From Streptomyces antnestii (GTDB lineage Bacteria; Actinomycetota; Actinomycetes; Streptomycetales; Streptomycetaceae), in NCBI RefSeq assembly GCF_004005495.1, contig NZ_RZYA01000002.1, positions 124,001 to 188,000 on the forward strand: a stretch of 64,000 nt of DNA, given 5' to 3'. The position numbers and the translations under genes are program-made. The notes under the pieces are model-generated. The model was not told the DNA's origin, did not search any database, and worked only from the letters and a program-made list of their open reading frames with translations. This document shows, piece by piece, positions 59,013 to 64,000 of the stretch; positions within the stretch are counted from its first letter, which is position 1, and each line of letters begins with the position of its first letter.

Positions 59013-59984
59013 ATGGCAACGGGGGGATGGGGACCGGGATACGGGCCCCAGAACAACGGAGGACAGCCACCGGCGGGTCCGGGCCCGGGCAATCCGTACG
59101 GCCCACCACCCGCAGGCCCCTACGGCCCGCAGCCCGGCGCCGGGCCGTACGGACCTCCGCAGCCGATCCCGCCGCAGGTCGGGCCGTACCCCTACGGCCC
59201 GACCCGGCCGCCCCGCCGCCGCAACCCGCTGCGTCGCGTCCCGTTCCTCAACATCATCTCCGGGATCATCCACTCGGCACACCACGCGGCGGACCGGCTC
59301 TTCGTGCAGGACGGCGGCGTCCGCATCAACGACCCCGTGGTGGAGCGCGTCCAGCTCTTCCGTTCGGTGCTCGGCCTCCTCGCCACGCTCGCCATCGCCT
59401 TCTTCTACGGCAAGGGCGACGAGGTGTGGAGCGGAGCGGCGGGCTCCGGCGTCGGCAACCTCATCATCACGCCCGTCCTGCTGATCGTCACGGGCCCGCT
59501 CGTCGTCCTGGGCTTCATCCTGTACGCCCCTCCCCACGTGCGGCCGGCCCTGCGCTCCCGGCTCAGGGCACCGCTCAGGACGGTGGCCTGGTACGTGCTG
59601 TCCGTGTCCGTCTTCGTCGGCGCGATGGTGGCCACGGCCAAGAGCGCCTACCTGTTCACGCTCCCTCACTGGGCCGCGGGCACGCTGGCGCTCATCCTCC
59701 TGGCCATGATCGTCTGGGGTATCCCCTTCCTCTTCTTCGCCTCCCTCTACTCCGCGAAGACGTCCTTCAACACAGCCCATGTGCACCCGATGCTGCCCGG
59801 CGTGCTCACCGCCGTACTGGTCTGGGCGGTGGCGGTCGTCAACGTGTTCGTGGACGGCATGCCGGAAGGCCCGGTCGCCGTACGGCTCTGCTCGCTGCTG
59901 GGCGGCCCGCTGTCGGTCACGGCCGTCGCCCTGTGGGAGCTGCGGAGGATGCGAACCCGCCACGGAGTCTTCCTGCGTGGCTGA
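59013..59984 (+). CDS. Integral membrane protein with Pro/Gly-rich N-terminus
   Basis: A 323-residue protein. Residues 1-70 are low-complexity Gly/Pro/Tyr (GPYGPQPGAGPYGPP), a cytoplasmic tail common in actinobacterial membrane proteins. About 6 transmembrane helices follow, beginning near FLNIISGIIHSAHHAAD. No catalytic motif is recognised. GGAGG precedes ATG 59013, and a TAGAAT (58933-58938) may be its -10. It is 42 bp upstream of a small one-helix protein and perhaps makes an operon with it. Confidence 0.7.
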   Translation: MATGGWGPGYGPQNNGGQPPAGPGPGNPYGPPPAGPYGPQPGAGPYGPPQPIPPQVGPYPYGPTRPPRRRNPLRRVPFLNIISGIIHSAHHAADRLFVQDGGVRINDPVVERVQLFRSVLGLLATLAIAFFYGKGDEVWSGAAGSGVGNLIITPVLLIVTGPLVVLGFILYAPPHVRPALRSRLRAPLRTVAWYVLSVSVFVGAMVATAKSAYLFTLPHWAAGTLALILLAMIVWGIPFLFFASLYSAKTSFNTAHVHPMLPGVLTAVLVWAVAVVNVFVDGMPEGPVAVRLCSLLGGPLSVTAVALWELRRMRTRHGVFLRG

Positions 59985-60026
59985 AGTCGGGCGCAACGCG
60001 TTGCCCCGCAAGGGAGTTGACCCTGC

Positions 60027-60203
60027 GTGACCCAGTCGCACGGACAGCAGATCCCCCTCGACCCCGGTGGCCCGCACCGCGGCCGGTATCCGCCCCGGGC
60101 GGAGCGCCGGCCCCGGGCCTGGCGCGAGTACGGCACGCTCGTGATGGCGATCGTCGGGCTCACCCTGTCGCTCAGCACCTTCCTGGCCGCGGCCCTGCGC
60201 TGA
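60027..60203 (+). CDS. Small single-helix membrane protein (58 aa)
   Basis: A 58-residue protein starting GTG (VTQSHGQQIPLDPGG), with a basic Arg/Pro-rich middle and a C-terminal hydrophobic helix (TLVMAIVGLTLSLSTFLAAAL). AAGGGAG lies 10 bases upstream. It directly follows the membrane protein at 59013, and a strong terminator comes after it, so it is probably the second gene of that operon. It could be a small accessory subunit; no homology is recognised. Confidence 0.6.
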   Translation: MTQSHGQQIPLDPGGPHRGRYPPRAERRPRAWREYGTLVMAIVGLTLSLSTFLAAALR

Positions 60204-60523
60204 CAGCCCCTCCGGCGCGGACAGCCTTGCTCGGCGCTGACGGTCCTGGTCCGGCGCGGCACCGCAGGAAGAGCGCAGACTCCAGAAGCGCCGAAGGCGT
60301 CGGTGCTTCTGGAGTCTCCTGGCCCTGCGCGCCCCGATCTGGATGCCACGAGGAGGCGCGCGGCGTGATCATCGTGGCGGGCCCGGGCGCGGAGGCGCGC
60401 GCGGATCGCCCGGATGCGGAGAAAGCTTTCACCTTCTTCACAATTTGTTGCACCGTTCACACCCGGAGTGGCCGCCCGACGGGGGTCCGGCGGGGGTCCG
60501 GCACGGCGCCGTAGACTCGACTC
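60204..60523. other. 320-bp intergenic region with terminator and promoter
   Basis: The first 115 bp hold a terminator hairpin (60277-60317). From about 60420 to 60470 the sequence is unusually AT-rich (AAAGCTTTCACCTTCTTCAC). A CGGGGGTCCGG direct repeat is near 60480-60500. A TAGACT (60512-60517) sits 6 bases before the next ATG. I see no gene. Confidence 0.45.
60277..60317. terminator. Hairpin after the small membrane protein gene
   Basis: AGACTCCAGAAGCGCC (60277-60292) pairs with 60302-60317 across 16 bases with one G-T wobble, around a 9-base loop. It is a likely terminator of the membrane-protein operon, 73 bp after its stop. Confidence 0.75.
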
Positions 60524-60524
60524 A
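60512..60524 (+). promoter_or_regulatory. Leaderless promoter of the PPOX gene
   Basis: TAGACT (60512-60517) lies 6 bases before ATG 60524, so transcription should begin at or next to the A of the start codon. No ribosome-binding site is present. The -35 region is not clear. Confidence 0.5.
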
Positions 60525-60910
60525 TGGATGTCACGCGGCTCGCGCGGCTCGGCGCAGGGAAGTATCTGCTGGTCACCAGCTTCCGGAAGAACGGCAGCCC
60601 GGTGGCGACCCCCGTCTGGGTGGTCAGGGACGGGTCCTCGCTCGGGGTGTGGACCGTCGCCGACTCGTGGAAGGTGAAGCGGATCCGGCAGCGCGGCGAC
60701 GTGCTCGTGGGACCCTGCGACGCCCGCGGAAACCCGACCGGTGAGCAGACTCCCGCCACGGCCGAGATCTGCACCCCCGAGGTCACCGCCCGCTACCGCA
60801 CCCTGATCCGCCGGAAATACGGCCTGCTCGGCACGTTGACGCTGCTGGGCAGCCGGCTGCGGCGTGGCCTGCGCGGCACGGTCGGCATCCGCATCACCCT
60901 CGGGGAGTGA
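60524..60910 (+). CDS. PPOX-class F420/FMN-dependent oxidoreductase
   Basis: A 128-residue split beta-barrel protein. TSFRKNGSPVATPVWVVRDGSSLGVWT and SWKVKRIRQRGDVLVGPCDARGNPTGEQ are the typical opening of PPOX-type F420- or FMN-binding enzymes (DDN-like). They reduce a wide range of small molecules. The start is ATG 60524, apparently leaderless. It is monocistronic with the next gene 212 bp away. Confidence 0.87.
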   Translation: MDVTRLARLGAGKYLLVTSFRKNGSPVATPVWVVRDGSSLGVWTVADSWKVKRIRQRGDVLVGPCDARGNPTGEQTPATAEICTPEVTARYRTLIRRKYGLLGTLTLLGSRLRRGLRGTVGIRITLGE

Positions 60911-61122
60911 AGGCCCGGCCCGCCTGATTTCGGCCACGAGGCACGTCGATTCAGGGCGTCAACTCGGGTGACAGCGGGCGGAATTGGTGCGGAACACACC
61001 GTACCGCCCGCGAAGCTGATTGTTTGTGCAAGGATTTGCCATACATGTTGCAGGAACGAGCTCTGCTCGGCACGGTGTTCCCGTTGTGTCCCTTCGGTGC
61101 ACGCACGTAGACGGGAGACCCC

Positions 61123-63354
61123 TTGTCCGGGAGAGCTCACAGAGAGCACAGAACCGCAACGGTCCGCACCTCCCCGAACCCCACGCGCCACGGCCCGTCC
61201 CGTGCCCTGCGCGCCCTGTCCGTGGCCGGCGCCGCCACGGCCCTCGCGTTCGGCGGCCTCGCGGGACCGTCCGCCGCGCCCGCCGCCGCGGCCACCCCGT
61301 ACCCCAACCTCACCCCGACCCCGCCCATGGGCTGGAACAACTGGTCCTACTACGGCTGCGACATCAGCGAGGAGACCGTCCTCGCCAACGCCCGCGCCCT
61401 CGTCTCCTCCGGCCTGGCCGCCAAGGGATACGACACCGTCACCACCGACGACTGCTGGATGACGCACACCCGCGCCGCCGACGGCAACCTCGTCCCCGAC
61501 CCCACCCGCTTCCCGCACGGCATGGCCTACGTCGGTGAACAACTGCACGCCATGGGCCTGAAGTTCGGCATCTACGAGGACGCCGGAACGTCGACCTGCG
61601 GCGGCTACCCCGGCAGTTACGGCCACATCAAGCAGGACGCCGACCTCTTCGCCAAGTGGAAGGTCGACTACCTGAAACTGGACGGCTGCAACGTGCCCGT
61701 CCCCGCCGGCCAGAGCGCCGACGACGCTTACCACAAGCTCTACGGCGACATGAGCCAGGCGCTCCTCGACACCGGCCGCCCCATCGTCTACTCCGTGTCC
61801 GCGCCCGCCTACTTCGAGGGCGAGAAGGACTGGCACCACGTCATCTCCTGGTCCGCCGAGGTCGGCAACCTGTGGCGGGAGGGCGCCGACGTCGCCATGG
61901 AGTCGTCGTCCGCGCGCGGCAAGTGGTCCTCCATCAAGTACAACTACACCTACAACGTGCCGCTGGCCGACCTGCAGAGCCCGGGCCGCTGGAACGACCC
62001 CGACTTCCTCCTGGCCGGCCAGTCCCGGCTCACCGGCGACGAGATCCGCAGCCAGATGTCGCTCTGGTCCGTGATGGCGGCCCCGCTCATCTCCAGCACC
62101 GACCTGACCAAGGCCTCACCCGACGCGCTCTCCGTACTCGGCAACAAGGACGTCATCGCCGTCGACCAGGACGCCAAGGGCCTCCAGGGCCGCATCGTGC
62201 GGCACGGCGACGGATACGACGTCCTGTCCAAGCCCCTCGCGAACGGCGACCGGGCCGTGGCCCTGTTCAACTCGTCCGACGAGGCGCGGACCATCACCAC
62301 GACGGCCGCCGAGGCCGGGCTGCCCGACGGGAACTCGTACCTCCTGAAGGACCTGTGGTCGAAGGAGACCACGCGGACCACCGGGACCATCGCGGCCGAC
62401 GTTCCCGCGCACGCGACCGTCCTGTACCGCGTCCACGCCGGAAGCGCGCCCCGCGTGCAGCCCGCCACCGCGATCACCTGGACCCGGACCGGCGGCGAGG
62501 GCACCACCTCGACCTGGAAGGTGGCTCTGGCCGACCACGGTCCGACCGGACTCACCGGCGCGCGGCTGAAGCTCGGCGCGCCCGACGGCTGGAACCTCAG
62601 CGACTCCGACGTGTCCCTCGGCAACGTCAGGCCCGGCGGCTCGGCCACCGCGACCGTGACGGCCAAGGGCCCCGACGCCAAGCCCGGCACCACCGTCACG
62701 CCCCTGACCGCGACGGCCCGCTACCGTGCAGGCGGCGCCGGTGAAGGATCCGTGACGGGACAGGCCTCGGTCGTCACCGAGGTGCCGTACCCGAGCCTGG
62801 AAGCCGCCTTCAACAACGTGGGCGTGACCAACGACGCGGCGCCGCCGGCCGAGGGCAACTACACGACCGGCAACTTCGACGGCGGCGGCGACAGTTACTC
62901 CGCCCAGGCCCTCGCGGCGGCCGGCGTCACACCCGGAGCCGAGCTCGCCAAGGACGGAGTGACCTGGACCTTCCCGGCCGCCAAGCCGGGCACCCCGGAC
63001 AACGTCGCCCTCGCCGGCCAGTCGATCACTCTCACGGGCAGCGGCTCGAAGCTCTGGTTCCTCGGCGCGGAGGCCGGATTCGTCTCGGGCCAGGTCAAGG
63101 TCACCTACACCGACGGCACCACGAGCACGGGCAGCCTCGGCTTCCCCAACTGGTGCTGCACGGCGGGCACGGAGTACGGCGCGACGACCGTCGCCACGTC
63201 CGGCCACCGCAACACCCCGAACGGCCCCGCCAACTTCGGCATCGGCTACAAACTGTTCGGCAACTCCGTCCCGCTCACCGCGGGCAAGACGATCCGCACG
63301 GTCACCCTGCCGGACGCGGACGCGATCCACGTGTTCGCGGTCACGGTCCAGTAG
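61123..63354 (+). CDS. Secreted alpha-galactosidase, GH27
   Basis: A 743-residue exoenzyme. A long signal peptide ends near APAAAA (residue 57). The GH27 domain (about 60-440) has the opening PPMGWNNWSYYGC, nucleophile D187 in YLKLDGCN, and acid/base Asp in GRWNDPDFLL. Then come a NEW3-type domain (about 455-545) and a C-terminal sugar-binding beta-sandwich (about 560-743). It releases alpha-galactose from galactomannan or raffinose-type sugars. The start TTG 61123 is 5 bases after GGGAGA. AT-rich DNA with TTGTGCAAGG, about 100 bp upstream, may bind a LacI-type regulator. Confidence 0.92.
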   Translation: MSGRAHREHRTATVRTSPNPTRHGPSRALRALSVAGAATALAFGGLAGPSAAPAAAATPYPNLTPTPPMGWNNWSYYGCDISEETVLANARALVSSGLAAKGYDTVTTDDCWMTHTRAADGNLVPDPTRFPHGMAYVGEQLHAMGLKFGIYEDAGTSTCGGYPGSYGHIKQDADLFAKWKVDYLKLDGCNVPVPAGQSADDAYHKLYGDMSQALLDTGRPIVYSVSAPAYFEGEKDWHHVISWSAEVGNLWREGADVAMESSSARGKWSSIKYNYTYNVPLADLQSPGRWNDPDFLLAGQSRLTGDEIRSQMSLWSVMAAPLISSTDLTKASPDALSVLGNKDVIAVDQDAKGLQGRIVRHGDGYDVLSKPLANGDRAVALFNSSDEARTITTTAAEAGLPDGNSYLLKDLWSKETTRTTGTIAADVPAHATVLYRVHAGSAPRVQPATAITWTRTGGEGTTSTWKVALADHGPTGLTGARLKLGAPDGWNLSDSDVSLGNVRPGGSATATVTAKGPDAKPGTTVTPLTATARYRAGGAGEGSVTGQASVVTEVPYPSLEAAFNNVGVTNDAAPPAEGNYTTGNFDGGGDSYSAQALAAAGVTPGAELAKDGVTWTFPAAKPGTPDNVALAGQSITLTGSGSKLWFLGAEAGFVSGQVKVTYTDGTTSTGSLGFPNWCCTAGTEYGATTVATSGHRNTPNGPANFGIGYKLFGNSVPLTAGKTIRTVTLPDADAIHVFAVTVQ

Positions 63355-63358
63355 GAGC

Positions 63359-63432
63359 CGGCCGCGCAGGCGCCCGCCGTGAACGCCTCAGTCCCGGTGT
63401 TCGCACGGCCCGTGCGGGTCGCCTGCCGGCCG
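63359..63432. terminator. Long imperfect hairpin after the alpha-galactosidase gene
   Basis: A 13-bp stem (63359-63372 with 63420-63432) has one bulged base, and the loop carries a second small palindrome (GCACGG-C-CCGTGC). It begins 4 bases after the stop codon. It is a likely terminator. Confidence 0.6.
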
Positions 63433-63526
63433 TCGCCACTGCCGATCGAGTGGACGCGGAGCCCCCGCGGCGTGCGAAAGCCGGGCCGAGGAGCGCGCGG
63501 GCCATGGGGAATGCGAGGATGGCGTC

Positions 63527-64000
63527 ATGGCAATCAAGGCATATTTCGACATCACCATCGACGACCAGCCCGCCGGGCGCATCACCTTCAACCTCTTCGA
63601 CGACGTCGTCCCGAAGACGGTGGAGAACTTCCGCGCCCTGGCCACGGGCGAGAAGGGCTACGGCTACAAGGGGTCGTCGTTCCACCGCATCATCCCGGCG
63701 TTCATGCTCCAGGGCGGTGACTTCACCGCCGGTAACGGCACGGGCGGCAAGAGCATCTACGGCGAGAAGTTCGCCGACGAGAACTTCAAGCTCAAGCACA
63801 CCAAGCCGGGCCTGCTCTCCATGGCCAACGCGGGCCCGAACACCAACGGCTCGCAGTTCTTCATCACCACGATCGTGACCGACTGGCTCGACGGCAAGCA
63901 CGTCGTGTTCGGCGAGGTCGCCGACGAGGACAGCATGAAGCTCGTCAAGAAGATCGAGGCCCTCGGCTCCGGCAGCGGCACCCCCTCGGCCAAGGTCACC
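63527..64000 (+). CDS. Peptidyl-prolyl cis-trans isomerase, cyclophilin (3' end outside window)
   Basis: The first 158 residues of a cyclophilin, normally about 165. The catalytic segments [41 protein letters not shown] and [12 protein letters not shown] are complete, including the Arg, Phe, Gln and Trp of the active site. It speeds proline isomerisation in protein folding, in the cytoplasm. The start ATG 63527 has GAGG upstream. The gene continues past the window by about 7 codons. Confidence 0.93.
   Translation, partial: MAIKAYFDITIDDQPAGRITFNLFDDVVPKTVENFRALATGEKGYGYKGSSFHRIIPAFMLQGGDFTAGNGTGGKSIYGEKFADENFKLKHTKPGLLSMANAGPNTNGSQFFITTIVTDWLDGKHVVFGEVADEDSMKLVKKIEALGSGSGTPSAKVT

Overview
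The window looks like Streptomyces chromosomal DNA. It is very GC-rich with strong third-position G/C bias, uses GTG and TTG starts freely, has several leaderless promoters, and carries typical streptomycete genes (CYP105 P450 with ferredoxin, CYP102-type P450, PPOX/F420 oxidoreductase, DasR-type box before a chitinase, Sfp-type PPTase, SPW-repeat protein). I see no rRNA, tRNA, CRISPR array or prophage. About 64 protein genes are supported. Most of the window reads as ordinary, densely packed chromosome with accessory metabolic modules.

Layout. 0-8 kb: tail of an MFS exporter with a TetR gene, a nucleotidyltransferase, a heme-domain-only CYP102-like P450 divergent from a TetR gene, a serine hydrolase, and a MarR-MFS efflux pair. 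7.6-19.5 kb: an aromatic catabolic island. A leftward catR-catB-catA-catC-pcaD operon ends in a wrecked NanT-like transporter. A divergent rightward benA-benB-benC-benD operon is followed by a large LuxR-type (LAL) regulator of the kind called BenR in other actinobacteria. Together these take benzoate to catechol and then to 3-oxoadipate. 19.5-25.6 kb: SPFH protein, PrmC-like methyltransferase, PHP phosphoesterase, SPW membrane protein, a RibD-like protein with its two domains in reversed order, and an ArsR-SRPBCC pair. 25.6-29.6 kb: a PAS-LuxR regulator divergent from a complete self-sufficient CYP102 (heme-FMN-FAD) enzyme. 29.7-32.5 kb: a likely phosphonate module (FAD oxidase, divergent GntR, PhnX-like hydrolase) with two matching operators.

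32.6-46 kb: phosphoglucomutase, an autoregulated-looking Clp-N/HTH protein, cupin, OsmC, a GH18 chitinase behind a DasR-like box, DUF1905 and DinB proteins, a run of small secreted proteins including two I36-type inhibitor-like proteins around a lipoprotein, an anti-sigma-like ATPase, a lipoprotein polysaccharide deacetylase, a Usp protein, and a CYP105-ferredoxin pair with an 11-bp phased repeat array upstream. 46-56.7 kb: FBP zinc-finger protein, an unrecognised 417-aa protein, an amidohydrolase/TetR divergent pair sharing a nested operator, a 212-bp MITE-like element abutting the TetR stop codon, an RNase HI-like protein, PPTase, a D-2-hydroxyacid dehydrogenase behind a perfect palindrome, GntR plus TauE exporter, and a MerR/DUF4188 divergent pair with two operators. 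56.7-64 kb: a second-type NAD-dependent DNA ligase, membrane proteins, a PPOX flavoprotein, a GH27 alpha-galactosidase, and the start of a cyclophilin that runs off the end.

I did not find a clearly undescribed multi-gene system. The most informative signals are regulatory (paired operators that match their neighbouring regulator genes), genome decay (the NanT-like remnant), and mobile DNA (the MITE-like element). All family calls are from reading the sequence; no database search was possible.
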